DNA of 64,000 nucleotides from JBGSLA01 sp965602785 (GTDB taxonomy: Bacteria; Desulfobacterota; Desulfobaccia; Desulfobaccales; 0-14-0-80-60-11), in NCBI GenBank assembly GCA_965602785.1, contig CBFDAH010000001.1, forward strand, positions 4,245 through 68,244, given 5' to 3'. How positions within the stretch are numbered: the stretch's first letter is position 1; each line of letters begins with the position of its first letter. The notes beneath the pieces are model-generated. The model saw only the letters and a program-made list of their open reading frames with translations. It did not search any database and was not told where the DNA came from. The position numbers and the translations under genes were made by a program. Below are positions 1-8,157 of the stretch, piece after piece.

Positions 1-401
1 CCATGGGGCCGGCAGCCTTTTCCCGACTCTTCCCTTATCCTCACTAGCCCCCACACTTCTGCAATCCACCCAAGGCTGATGCCATAACAGATCCGAACCC
101 AGGATTATGTGGGCACGTAGGTCCGCCCCTACCAGAGATAGATGGCCGTTATGAGCGCACCTTGGGATAAATTCATCCCGCCAGAATTTCTGGATCCGGT
201 TCTGCCGACAGCCCGCTACAAACTCTGGTAAACCTGGCTATAGAATGGCAGGTCATTCTGAGCGAAAGGAAGAATGTCGTATTTCCAATATGTTGAGATC
301 CTTCACTTCGTTCAGGATGACAGAAAAACCGGTCTTGAAATGGATTGTAGGGTTTATTGCATGGGAGACGAAGAGGCCGGGACAGTTCTCCCCGAAGGCT
401 C
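1..401. other. Non-coding stretch downstream of surE
   Basis: No convincing gene is seen here. A 26-codon open frame at 151-231 has no clear ribosome binding site and no recognised product. The only structured item is the palindromic repeat at 252-321, listed separately, which lies where surE transcription would end. Confidence 0.5.
252..321. repeat. Dispersed 'gtcattctgagcg' imperfect palindrome
   Basis: The arms gtcattctgagcg (252-264) and cgttcaggatgac (309-321) are near-perfect reverse complements around about 44 bases. Short palindromes of this 'GTCATTCTGAGCG' type are scattered through many bacterial genomes. From its position it could also act as the 3' hairpin of surE, although there is no T run. 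Confidence 0.55.
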
Positions 402-1160
402 TCAGGGCCAGGGCAGCGCGAGGAGGTCTTCCAGACTGGAGTAATGAGTAAGGTCGTGATGGATGGGGGTGACGCTGACGTAGCCGGCCTGGAGGGCGCC
501 GAAATCCGTGTTCAGGTCGGTTTCCTGGCGCTCGTTGATTTCCGCCAGCCAGAAGTAAATGCGTTCCCGGGGGTCCACCCGGCGCTCGAAGTGTTCCACC
601 AGGGCGCCCACATCCTGCCGGGTGAATTTTATCCCCCGAACCTGCTCCTGGGGGAGCGCCGGCAGGTTGACGTTGAGGCAGATGGCGGGGTTCCAGCCGG
701 ACCAAGTCAGGAGGCGGTCAAGGACTCCCCGGGCAAGGAGAGCGGCCCTTCGGAAGTCGGCGTTCTTATAGGTGTCCAGAGACAGGGCCATGGCCCGCAC
801 CCCCAGGATGGAAGCCTCGGTGGCAGCGGAAACCGTACCGGAATACAGGACGTTGATACCCACGTTGGCGCCGAGGTTGATGCCGGAGACCACCAGGTCC
901 GGGGGGGCTGGGAGAAGCTCGGCCAGGGCGATTTTAACGCAGTCGGCGGGAGTGCCGCTTACCGCCCAGCCTTGTACGCCACCGTCCAGCGCCATCTGGC
1001 GCACCCGGAGGGGGTGGCTCAGGCTGATGGCGTGGCCCACGGCACTCTGCTCGCTTTCCGGGGCCACTACCGCCACTTCCCCCAAGCCACAAAGCTCGTG
1101 GTAGAGGGCCGTAAGACCGGGGGCGTGGATGCCGTCGTCATTGGTCACAAGGATGTTCAT
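402..1160 (-). CDS. surE: 5'/3'-nucleotidase SurE
   Basis: This is a divalent-metal-dependent cytosolic nucleoside monophosphate phosphatase (survival protein SurE), 252 aa, the usual family length. The N-terminus carries the signature NDDGIHAPGL with the metal-binding aspartate pair. Further in are SGTPADCVKIAL (about 87-98) and SGINLGANVG followed by LYSGTVSAA, which form the rest of the metal and phosphate site. The ATG at 1160 is preceded by an AAGGA ribosome site. It stands apart from the ABC exporter genes upstream, separated by a G/C-rich repeat. SurE is linked to nucleotide recycling and stationary-phase survival; the identification is firm. Confidence 0.95.
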   Translation of the reverse strand: MNILVTNDDGIHAPGLTALYHELCGLGEVAVVAPESEQSAVGHAISLSHPLRVRQMALDGGVQGWAVSGTPADCVKIALAELLPAPPDLVVSGINLGANVGINVLYSGTVSAATEASILGVRAMALSLDTYKNADFRRAALLARGVLDRLLTWSGWNPAICLNVNLPALPQEQVRGIKFTRQDVGALVEHFERRVDPRERIYFWLAEINERQETDLNTDFGALQAGYVSVTPIHHDLTHYSSLEDLLALPWP

Positions 1161-1528
1161 GGTTTTCCTTCAAAGTGAAGCGCAGAGGTGGCCAGCGTCT
1201 GCAACCGTGGCCCTCCCCCTCGCATCTTCGCAGAATTTTTTTTCCGATTATTCGCTTTGCTCCGCAAAGAGAATAATGCTTTTTCAGTGGGGGGAAGGCC
1301 AGGGAGCATAGGGCGGGTTTGAAACCCGCCCCTACAAGCCCCCACCGAACACCCCCCTCCCAACCCGCTTAGGGGGTGGGTTGGGGCTGGACTCTTGGGC
1401 TCCGGCCCCAACCAACATTTCCAAACCCTTAAGGGATTGGGGGTTGGGTTACAGGGGAGGGGGTAAGGGGCCACGACCCTTAGCCCCCTCCCCCGGTCAA
1501 TTTGGTAGAGGTAAAAATCATAATCGGC
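1161..1528. repeat. Intergenic stretch filled by a G/C-rich palindromic repeat
   Basis: No gene is seen. It holds a short hairpin gggcgggttt/gaaacccgccc at 1311-1331 followed by cctac. From about 1345 to 1500 there are imperfect inverted copies of 'ccctcccaaccc...taagggattgggggttggg' and 'gggggtaaggggcc...ccttagccccctccc'. The same vocabulary recurs at 19.1, 21.7, 23.2, 27.6, 50.1, 57.4 and 58.4 kb, so this is a member of a dispersed family. Confidence 0.6.
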
Positions 1529-2926
1529 TTATTTTTTGGAGCCAGGCAACGGCTTGGTGAGCCGCTCCATGTCCTGGCGCCACTGGTCAAAGGCCGCTTT
1601 TAAGACCTGGGCACCCTGGGACTGGTCAGCACCCGTGGCAAAGCGGACCGTTACCAGATCAGCGTCGGCGGTAAATTCTTCCAGGCGAAAAAGGTTTTTC
1701 CCGCCCACATCTTTGAGCTCCACCGAGTATACCGCGTGATCTTCCTGCGGTCCGGGAGTCCCCCGGCGTTTTCCCTCCAGATCCCGAAGCTTTAAAAGGG
1801 CCAACTCCACCAGGGCGGCCGGCTGGCGGACCTTTTTCTTGTTGGGGCCGGTGAGGTTGAAAAAATCCTTGTCCTTGGAGGCAGTCCAGGTTTTACCCGG
1901 GGGTCCCCAGGTAAAGACGGAGACCGCGCTCACCTCTCCGGTCCAGAGGCGACGGTCTTCCAGGTATTGGGGAAAGGTGCCCCGGAGATTAGCCCACAAG
2001 GGATTTTTCTTTAAGGAGGCCACCGACTCCAGGGGGGAGGTGAGGAGATCCAAGATGAGGCTTTCCATGAGGACCACCGGTGCTTTGTCCCCCTTACGGG
2101 CGTAGCAGTCGTCCTTTTTCCGGGCGCCCAGGGAAAGGCGTTGCTTCCCCTTGTTCGTCACCACCGTGATCTCCACGGCTGGGGGCGCGAGGCCGAAGGT
2201 GCGGAGGTCCTGAGGGGCATCGGCCACGAATTCTTTAACCCGGGCCAGGCTGACATAGCGCAGGAGACGCTCCAGGCGGTCCGGGTAGACGGTGAAGTTT
2301 TCCCGGCCTACCCAGCGCCAGGAGTCACCGGTTTTTTCCAGGTCCACCTGGGTGCTCCCCCGCTTGACTCGGAGAGCCTTGACCTGATCCACGGGAAAGT
2401 CAAAGAGGGTACGGTCCCGGAGGGCGGAGAGAGGCCGGTCCAGGCTCGCCTTGGTGGCGGCGGCAATAACCAGAACCCGTGGTTCCTGATCCCGGCGGGC
2501 ATAATACCCCCGGTTCCCCGGGGTCTTCTTGCCCAGGGCCAGGGTGTGGGTTTTTTCCCCGGCGGTAAAGGTCACCACCAGGGGAGGCTGGTCCAGGCCG
2601 AAAGGGGTCAGGTCTTTTTGCGGCCCTAGATCCCGTTCCAGTTTCAAATAAGCCAGCGCGACCAGGAGGGAGTTCATGGTCAGTCGGTCGCCCCGGTCCT
2701 TCAAGGGGTGGGTCAGATGCCAGTCCTGGCCCTCCTTAGCCAGGCGAATTTCTTTGGGGCCGCGCTGCAAAGTGACCGTAGAGATGTCCGCCTCTTTGAC
2801 GGCAAAGAGCTTTTTGGCTTCTTCTTTCTGGCGGGCTTTTTCCTCCCTTTTCCACTCCAGAAAGTAGAAGGAGGCGGCCAGGACCAGGAAAGCGGCCAGA
2901 AAGGGAAGCAAACGCCGGGGAGTCAT
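1529..2926 (-). CDS. DUF4340 protein, partner of a Gld-type ABC exporter
   Basis: A 465-aa protein with one N-terminal membrane anchor (about residues 4-24, ending in a run of charged K/E/R) and a long extracytoplasmic part. The repeated pattern DLTPFGLDQPP (about 105) and DLRTFGLAPP (about 245), each followed by a beta-rich 'LxLGxKxxxxxxYAR' stretch, is typical of DUF4340 proteins. It is last in the operon 6030-1529; its ATG overlaps the stop of the GldG-like gene by 4 nt, so the two are translationally coupled. Family members are nearly always encoded beside GldG/ABC-2 exporters, but the substrate is unknown. The name is secure; the role is inferred from context. Confidence 0.85.
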   Translation of the reverse strand: MTPRRLLPFLAAFLVLAASFYFLEWKREEKARQKEEAKKLFAVKEADISTVTLQRGPKEIRLAKEGQDWHLTHPLKDRGDRLTMNSLLVALAYLKLERDLGPQKDLTPFGLDQPPLVVTFTAGEKTHTLALGKKTPGNRGYYARRDQEPRVLVIAAATKASLDRPLSALRDRTLFDFPVDQVKALRVKRGSTQVDLEKTGDSWRWVGRENFTVYPDRLERLLRYVSLARVKEFVADAPQDLRTFGLAPPAVEITVVTNKGKQRLSLGARKKDDCYARKGDKAPVVLMESLILDLLTSPLESVASLKKNPLWANLRGTFPQYLEDRRLWTGEVSAVSVFTWGPPGKTWTASKDKDFFNLTGPNKKKVRQPAALVELALLKLRDLEGKRRGTPGPQEDHAVYSVELKDVGGKNLFRLEEFTADADLVTVRFATGADQSQGAQVLKAAFDQWRQDMERLTKPLPGSKK

Positions 2927-4317
2927 CGCCGGCCCCTCCGGCGGAGGTAGGCGGCCACTCCGGCGCTTAACATGACCAGGGGCAGGAGGATCAGGCTGAC
3001 AGTGAAAATAATCAGGGTCTGCCAGTTCGAGAGCAGGAGAGGTTCAATTTTCTTATCAGTTTTACGAATGATGATCTGCTTTTCCTCAGCCGCTAGAAAA
3101 TTCACGGTATTGAGGAAGAGGTCCCCATTGCCCAGTTGATTGAAGAACTCGTTGGCCGCGAAGTCCGCGTCCCCGAAAACCGCCAGGTAGGAATGCCGGT
3201 CGGCCGGAGACTTTTCGGAGGCCGGGGGTTTTGGCTTGGATTTGGGCTCCACCAGGACGGCCAGGGTAAAGGGGCCTTTTTTGTCTTGCTTGGGGTTAAA
3301 GAGGTTTTTTTTGTCCTTCTGCCAATCCTGGCCAAACTTTTCCCAACTGGCCTTTGAGGTAGTGACCAGGGGCAGGAGAGTGACGGTCTTGAGCTCTTTG
3401 TTCAGAAACAGGGGCCGGGGTTTGGGAAAGATAGTAGTAAGATAGAAATCCCGGGTGATGCGACTGGCGCCATATTTGGTGACGATGGGGCTCAAGATGG
3501 CCCGGTCCTGGGTGAGCTGATTCAACTCGAGAATGGTGCCGTTATCCAGGTTGACCCCGTAACCGGCCAGGAAGTCCTTGAGGCCGGCGTTCTGAAAGGG
3601 TTCGAGCATGAGAAAGAGGCGCCCGCCCAGTTTTAGATAGGCTTGGAGGGCAGCCACTTCTTGGGGCAAAAGATCCTTCTTGGGGGCGGCGATGATGACC
3701 ACGGCGGCGTCTGGGGGCACTTGGCCCTCGGTGAGCAGATTCAGGTCGGCCAACTCATAGCCTTCATTTTTAAGGGCCTTCCTGGCCACCTGGAAGCCGC
3801 GCCGCTTCTTTGGCCCAGTGCGCTCACCGTGGCCGGTGAGGAAGTAGAGCTTTTTCTGCTGTTTTTGCAGGACGCGGCGCAGAGCCTCGGACACAGGCTC
3901 CTCTTCAGGCCCCTCGGCCAACTGCCGCCGGCCATCGTATTCCAGGAGAACGTTGCCGTAGCGGCGGTAGCCTGCCTGGTCAGCGCGGACGGGGTCTTTG
4001 TCCGGGTCTAAAAAGCGGTAGCTGACATTAGGGTTCTGGCGGGTATAGAGCTCCAGGACTTCCCGGGCTTGCTGCCGCTCCATGAAACCATCCGGATAGA
4101 AAACCGTCAAGGTTAGAGGCTGGTTGACTTCCTTCAGGAGGGAGCGGCTTACGGCCGAGAGGGAATGGCTCTTGCCCCGGGTAAGGTCCCACCTGAGGGA
4201 GTAGCGGTTTCCCAGGAGGATCAAAAAGACGAGGATGCCAGCCACGAGAAGGACGGCTACGGCGGAACTGCCGCCATAGAACAGGGTACGGTTTTGGAAT
4301 TTCTCCCTGAGGCTCAC
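2923..4317 (-). CDS. gldG: GldG-like ABC exporter auxiliary protein
   Basis: 464 aa with an N-terminal transmembrane helix (about 15-36), an extracytoplasmic domain and a C-terminal helix (about 435-458) ending in RRRGRR. It has the GldG/IFT52-like fold region: LTLTVFYPDGFMERQQAREVL early on, then 'LYFLTGHGERTG' near residue 145 and 'GGRLFLMLEPF' near 220. GldG was named for Bacteroidetes gliding, but homologues in non-gliding Proteobacteria accompany a GldA ATPase and a GldF permease as here. The start is GTG at 4317, after GGAGAG; an ATG is absent at the family N-terminus. The gap to the permease stop is 1 nt. The transported substrate cannot be read from the sequence. Confidence 0.85.
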   Translation of the reverse strand: MSLREKFQNRTLFYGGSSAVAVLLVAGILVFLILLGNRYSLRWDLTRGKSHSLSAVSRSLLKEVNQPLTLTVFYPDGFMERQQAREVLELYTRQNPNVSYRFLDPDKDPVRADQAGYRRYGNVLLEYDGRRQLAEGPEEEPVSEALRRVLQKQQKKLYFLTGHGERTGPKKRRGFQVARKALKNEGYELADLNLLTEGQVPPDAAVVIIAAPKKDLLPQEVAALQAYLKLGGRLFLMLEPFQNAGLKDFLAGYGVNLDNGTILELNQLTQDRAILSPIVTKYGASRITRDFYLTTIFPKPRPLFLNKELKTVTLLPLVTTSKASWEKFGQDWQKDKKNLFNPKQDKKGPFTLAVLVEPKSKPKPPASEKSPADRHSYLAVFGDADFAANEFFNQLGNGDLFLNTVNFLAAEEKQIIIRKTDKKIEPLLLSNWQTLIIFTVSLILLPLVMLSAGVAAYLRRRGRR

Positions 4318-4318
4318 G

Positions 4319-5089
4319 TTAAGCTCTCCAACGACGGGATTCCAACTGTATCTTGGTGAGGAAGAGAAAAAAGAAGGTGAAACTGAGATAGTATACCAAG
4401 TCTCGGGTGTCGATAACGCCCCGGGCCAGGTTGGGGATGTGCTCCCGCAGGGACAGGGCGGCGACGAAGCTTCCCCAGTCTGAGCCCACCTCTTTCAGGG
4501 CGCCGATGAGCCAGAACAGCAGGAGCAGGGCAAAGGCCGAAATGGCGCCGGTGATCTGGTTTTCGGTGAGGCTGGAGGCGAACAAGCCCAGAGAGAGGCA
4601 AGCGGCGCCCAAGAAGAAGAGGCCCAGGTAACCGGCAGCAAGCTGGCCCCAGTCCATGCTGGTCAGGAAGGCTAAAATCAAAGGATAGACGAATGTGCAC
4701 AATAACAAGGTCCCATAGACCGCCAGGGCCGCCAGAAATTTCCCCAAAATCACGGCCCAATCGGCCAGAGGATACGTAAAGAGAAGCTCGGCGGTGCCGG
4801 AGCGCCTCTCCTCCGCCAACAACCGCATGGTAAGGATGGGGGTGATAAGGAGAAAGATAAAGCCCAGGTCTTCAAAAAAAGAGCGAAAAACCACCTGGAA
4901 GGGATTCAGCATGGCAGCCAGTTGGGGGTTCTGGGCCACCTGGAAGCTCGCAGTCTGAAAGTAGCTGAAGTAAACAAAAAAGAACAGGAACCCTTCCACC
5001 AACAGGAAAAAGAATCCTATGACGTAAAAAATGGGGGTGGCGAAGTAAGTGGTCAATTCTTTGCGCAGGACGGCTGAGACCCCGGACAT
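4319..5089 (-). CDS. gldF: ABC-2 type permease (GldF/NosY-like)
   Basis: A 256-aa inner-membrane protein with six hydrophobic segments (about 18-45, 62-88, 102-125, 138-165, 172-197, 225-248). It starts MSGVSAVLRKELTTYFATPIFYV, the typical opening of ABC-2 permeases in which the amphipathic start precedes TM1. The motif 'LLAEERRSGTAELLFTYPLADW' lies on the cytoplasmic loop that contacts the ATPase. Only 5 nt separate its ATG from the ATPase stop. With the ATPase and GldG-like gene it should form one export complex. The gld names are by homology and do not imply gliding. Confidence 0.88.
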   Translation of the reverse strand: MSGVSAVLRKELTTYFATPIFYVIGFFFLLVEGFLFFFVYFSYFQTASFQVAQNPQLAAMLNPFQVVFRSFFEDLGFIFLLITPILTMRLLAEERRSGTAELLFTYPLADWAVILGKFLAALAVYGTLLLCTFVYPLILAFLTSMDWGQLAAGYLGLFFLGAACLSLGLFASSLTENQITGAISAFALLLLFWLIGALKEVGSDWGSFVAALSLREHIPNLARGVIDTRDLVYYLSFTFFFLFLTKIQLESRRWRA

Positions 5090-5094
5090 GGCGG

Positions 5095-6030
5095 CTATGC
5101 TTCCTCCTCGGTAACCAGATTGAGAAAAACCTCCTCCAGGGTGAACTCCTGGGCTTGCAACTCGAGCAAATCCCAGCCCCGTTCCACCACCAGGCGGGCC
5201 AGTTCAGGACGGAGGTCCAGGTCTTCTTTCGCTTCCACCAGGTAGTGCGCCTCGCCCTGGTTAACTACACCTTTAACGCCGGGATGGCCCCTTAAGGCGG
5301 CGGCGACTTCGGGAACCGGACCCTGCACTTGAAGCCTCAGGCGAGAACCCTGACTCAACTGGCGGGAGAGGGTATCGGGGGTGTCACTGGCCACGATGTG
5401 GCCCTTGTTAATGATGATAACCCGCTGACAGAGCTGGCTCACCTCCGGGAGGATGTGACTGCTCAGAACCACGGTGTGCTCCCCGGACAAATCCTTGATG
5501 AGTTGGCGGATTTCCACAATCTGGGCGGGGTCAAGACCGATGGTGGGCTCGTCCAGGATAAGGAGGGGGGGACTGTTCAAGAGGGCCTGGGCCAGGCCCA
5601 CCCGCTGGCGGAACCCTTTGGAGAGGGAAGAAATGAGGGTCTCCCGCACTTCCGGAAGGCCGCAGGCCTCGCTGATCCGGTCCACTTCCGCCCGTTGTTT
5701 TTTGGCCTCCACCCCCTTGGCCCGGGCGGTAAAGCGCAGGAACTGGGCCACGGTGAGTTCGGAGTAAAGGGGGACTGTTTCAGGGAGGTAGCCCAGGGAG
5801 CGGCGCACGGCCAAAGATTCGGTGACACAGTCGTGGCCGTTAATGCGGGCCGTCCCAGAGGTGGGGGGCATAAAACCCGCCAGGATTTTCAAAGTGGTAG
5901 TTTTGCCGGCGCCGTTAGGTCCCAGGAAGCCGACGATTTCACCTTGGGCCACCTCGAAACTCAGGCGGCTGATGGCCAGGTGAGGGCCGTAATACTTGCT
6001 CAGGTCCTGTACTGCAACCATGGTTTCCAT
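5095..6030 (-). CDS. gldA: ABC exporter ATP-binding subunit (GldA-like)
   Basis: A 311-aa cytoplasmic ATPase that energises the ABC-2 permease encoded downstream. Walker A is GPNGAGKTT (about residue 38-46), the signature region SLSKGFRQRVGLAQ is near 140, Walker B is LLILDEPTIGLDP near 160 and the switch histidine is in VVLSSHIL near 193. The C-terminal 80 residues form the accessory domain seen in drug and GldA-type ATPases. It is the first gene of the four-gene operon. METM at 6030 or the inner ATG at 6021 may be the start; neither has a strong ribosome site. Confidence 0.92.
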   Translation of the reverse strand: METMVAVQDLSKYYGPHLAISRLSFEVAQGEIVGFLGPNGAGKTTTLKILAGFMPPTSGTARINGHDCVTESLAVRRSLGYLPETVPLYSELTVAQFLRFTARAKGVEAKKQRAEVDRISEACGLPEVRETLISSLSKGFRQRVGLAQALLNSPPLLILDEPTIGLDPAQIVEIRQLIKDLSGEHTVVLSSHILPEVSQLCQRVIIINKGHIVASDTPDTLSRQLSQGSRLRLQVQGPVPEVAAALRGHPGVKGVVNQGEAHYLVEAKEDLDLRPELARLVVERGWDLLELQAQEFTLEEVFLNLVTEEEA

Positions 6031-6168
6031 GTATGCCTATTCCCTATTCGGAAGACTATTAGACATCAAACTCTAAGTTTACCCTGTCTAAAAAATCAGA
6101 CAAGGCTTTTTCAGTGCGGTTAGGATAGGGAAAAACCAGAGCAGCCATTTCCCTGGAGGCCGAGGGGT

Positions 6169-6765
6169 TCATTTGGGGACAGGAACTGAAAATTTCCGCA
6201 TTTTTGCAGAAATTTTCAGCGAGCTCCGGATGGATTTTTGATGTTTTTTGGCCTCCTGAGACGACGGGAAGGGACCCACCCAGACTTCGTAGTATTTTCC
6301 TTTTTTGCGAATAAACCCAGGCCTATCCTGCTTTTTGATCTTTTCCAGCAACCTCTGGGCAGCGCGGTAGCGCCGGAATCTTCCTGCCAACAGGCCATAT
6401 CCCTCCTTGGGCTCCTGGGTGGTGATGGCTGCCTCCTCCGGGGGGGCAATCTTTGCTGGCGGAACCTTGGCAAGAGGAGCTTGCGCGGAGGGAGCCTCCG
6501 GAGCAGGGATCGGGGTCACCTGAGGAGGAGCGGGGGGAGCCGCTGGAGGAGGTGCGGGCTCCGTGGGCGCCGCCGGCCGGGGCTCGGGAGGCGCAGGTTT
6601 TGGCGCGAATTCAGAGGCGGTGCGAGGAACGATTTCAGGTTTTGCGACTGGGCTCGGCTCCGGAGGCCGGGAATCACCTTCGTAAAACCAGACATAGTAC
6701 AGAAAAACCAACGCGAATCCGAAGCCAACCACCAGCGCCAAACTACCGAAGACTTTTTTCATCAT
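6169..6765 (-). CDS. SPOR-domain membrane protein
   Basis: 198 aa: short cytoplasmic start, one transmembrane helix (about 8-27), a long Pro/Ala-rich linker (about 35-115), then a C-terminal SPOR-like domain (about 120-195) with YGLLAGRFRRYRAAQRLLEKI and YYEVWVGPFPSSQEA. SPOR domains bind glycan strands lacking stem peptides at the division septum, so this is likely a periplasm-facing septal protein. The start is the first of two ATGs, 5 nt after AGGAGG. It is a single gene, not close enough to its neighbours to be an operon. Linker length and composition are ordinary for the family. Confidence 0.8.
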   Translation of the reverse strand: MMKKVFGSLALVVGFGFALVFLYYVWFYEGDSRPPEPSPVAKPEIVPRTASEFAPKPAPPEPRPAAPTEPAPPPAAPPAPPQVTPIPAPEAPSAQAPLAKVPPAKIAPPEEAAITTQEPKEGYGLLAGRFRRYRAAQRLLEKIKKQDRPGFIRKKGKYYEVWVGPFPSSQEAKKHQKSIRSSLKISAKMRKFSVPVPK

Positions 6766-7000
6766 GGGGTCCTCCTCGACACCTTGAGCATTTCAGGTCA
6801 GGTCACCTGGACCTGGAGGCGCCTTCTGCCCGTCCTGATAACTCTCACGGATGGGGGGAGCCTTATAAACCCGGATGTGGTTCCCTTGATAAATGGTTGT
6901 GCCAGCCAGAAATTCAGAATGAATGGAGCTGATGTCAGTTTCTCACAAATAGGGGGAATCGCGTCATTTTCTTGACCTCAGTTCCTCAGGAACAATCTCC

Positions 7001-7924
7001 TCACCCCGGCTGGCGAAAAGCTTCAACGGTTTGAGCAAGCCCTTCCTCCAGGTCCATCGCGGCCTGCCAGTCCAGTGCCTCCCTGGCCAGGCGGGAGTCC
7101 AGAGCGCTGCGGCGTTGCTCCCCGGGCTTGGCGGGGCCATGCACCGGACAGAGGGGAGAATGGGCGAGTTTCTGGAGCTTGAGGTAAATGGTGAGAATGT
7201 CGGTTTCCCGGCCGGTGCCGATGTTGAAGGTGCCGGAGCGGGGGTAAGCCAGGGCCTTAAGATTGGCCGCCACCACATCCCCCACAAAGACAAAGTCCCG
7301 GGTCTGGAGGCCGTCGCCGTTGATGATGGGCTGCTGGCCGGCCAGAAGTTTTTCAATAAAGATGGCCACCACGCCGGCTTCCCCCTGGCCGTTCTGGCGG
7401 GGACCGTAGACGTTGGCATAGCGGAGTGAGATGGTGGTGAGGCCGTACTCCGACTGATAAAACCGGAGGTAGTGCTCCACCGCCAGTTTGGCCACGCCAT
7501 AGGGGCTTTCGGGCCAAGGGGGGTCGGTCTCCCGGGCCGGGATGGGGACCTCGTCACCGTAAAGGGCACCGCCGGTGGAGGCGAAAATGATTTTTTTGAC
7601 CTGGGCCTCCACCGCGGCCTGAAACAGGTTCAGGGAGCCCAGGATATTGTCCCGGGCATCAGCCACGGGGTCGGCCACGGAGATGCGGACGCTCATTTGG
7701 GCGGCGTGATGTATTAGGGCTGCGGGGCGCCAGGAGCGGATAAGGTCCGCAGCGTCCGGGGAGGTAATGTCATAGGGGAAGAACTGGGCCTGGGAGGGGA
7801 CGAACTCCCGCCGGCCGGTGCTGAGATTGTCAATTACCGCCACGTCATGACCCTCGGCCACCAGATTATCCGCCACGTGAGAACCGATGAAGCCAGCGCC
7901 GCCGGTAACCAGGATACGAGCCAT
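7001..7924 (-). CDS. NAD-dependent nucleotide-sugar epimerase (GalE-like)
   Basis: A 307-aa extended short-chain dehydrogenase. The NAD site GGAGFIGSHV is at residues 7-16, the acidic residue after beta-2 is in AVIDNLSTG, and the catalytic pair is YGVAKLAVEHY (YxxxK) with the serine in ASTGGALYGD just upstream. The segment 'RYANVYGPRQNG' is shared with UDP-glucose/UDP-N-acetylglucosamine 4-epimerases. GGGAGG lies just before ATGATG; the second ATG (7924) has the better spacing. It likely supplies an epimerised sugar nucleotide for surface polysaccharide. The exact substrate is not decidable, so no gene symbol is given. Confidence 0.85.
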   Translation of the reverse strand: MARILVTGGAGFIGSHVADNLVAEGHDVAVIDNLSTGRREFVPSQAQFFPYDITSPDAADLIRSWRPAALIHHAAQMSVRISVADPVADARDNILGSLNLFQAAVEAQVKKIIFASTGGALYGDEVPIPARETDPPWPESPYGVAKLAVEHYLRFYQSEYGLTTISLRYANVYGPRQNGQGEAGVVAIFIEKLLAGQQPIINGDGLQTRDFVFVGDVVAANLKALAYPRSGTFNIGTGRETDILTIYLKLQKLAHSPLCPVHGPAKPGEQRRSALDSRLAREALDWQAAMDLEEGLAQTVEAFRQPG

Positions 7925-8157
7925 CATACCTCCCGAAAATGATAATCTTGTTGAAAAGAGCTAAGCTCCTAACTGGTTTTCTTTCGGACGTTTTCATAAT
8001 AACTAAAGGCTCAGCAAAGGGCAATTTTTCAGGCTTCCCCTTTTTATTTGGACTTCTCCTTCGCCTGCTTGTTAAAATGATCAGGAGTCACGTGCCGGGA
8101 GAAAGGCCTTTCTCAAGATTTTTTTCATCCACCCATGCTTATTATAAGGAGGGGGAG

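Noticed and set aside
7939..8157. 73-residue upstream extension of the TolC-like protein
   Set aside because: It precedes the ribosome site AGGAGGGGG and would bury the signal peptide.
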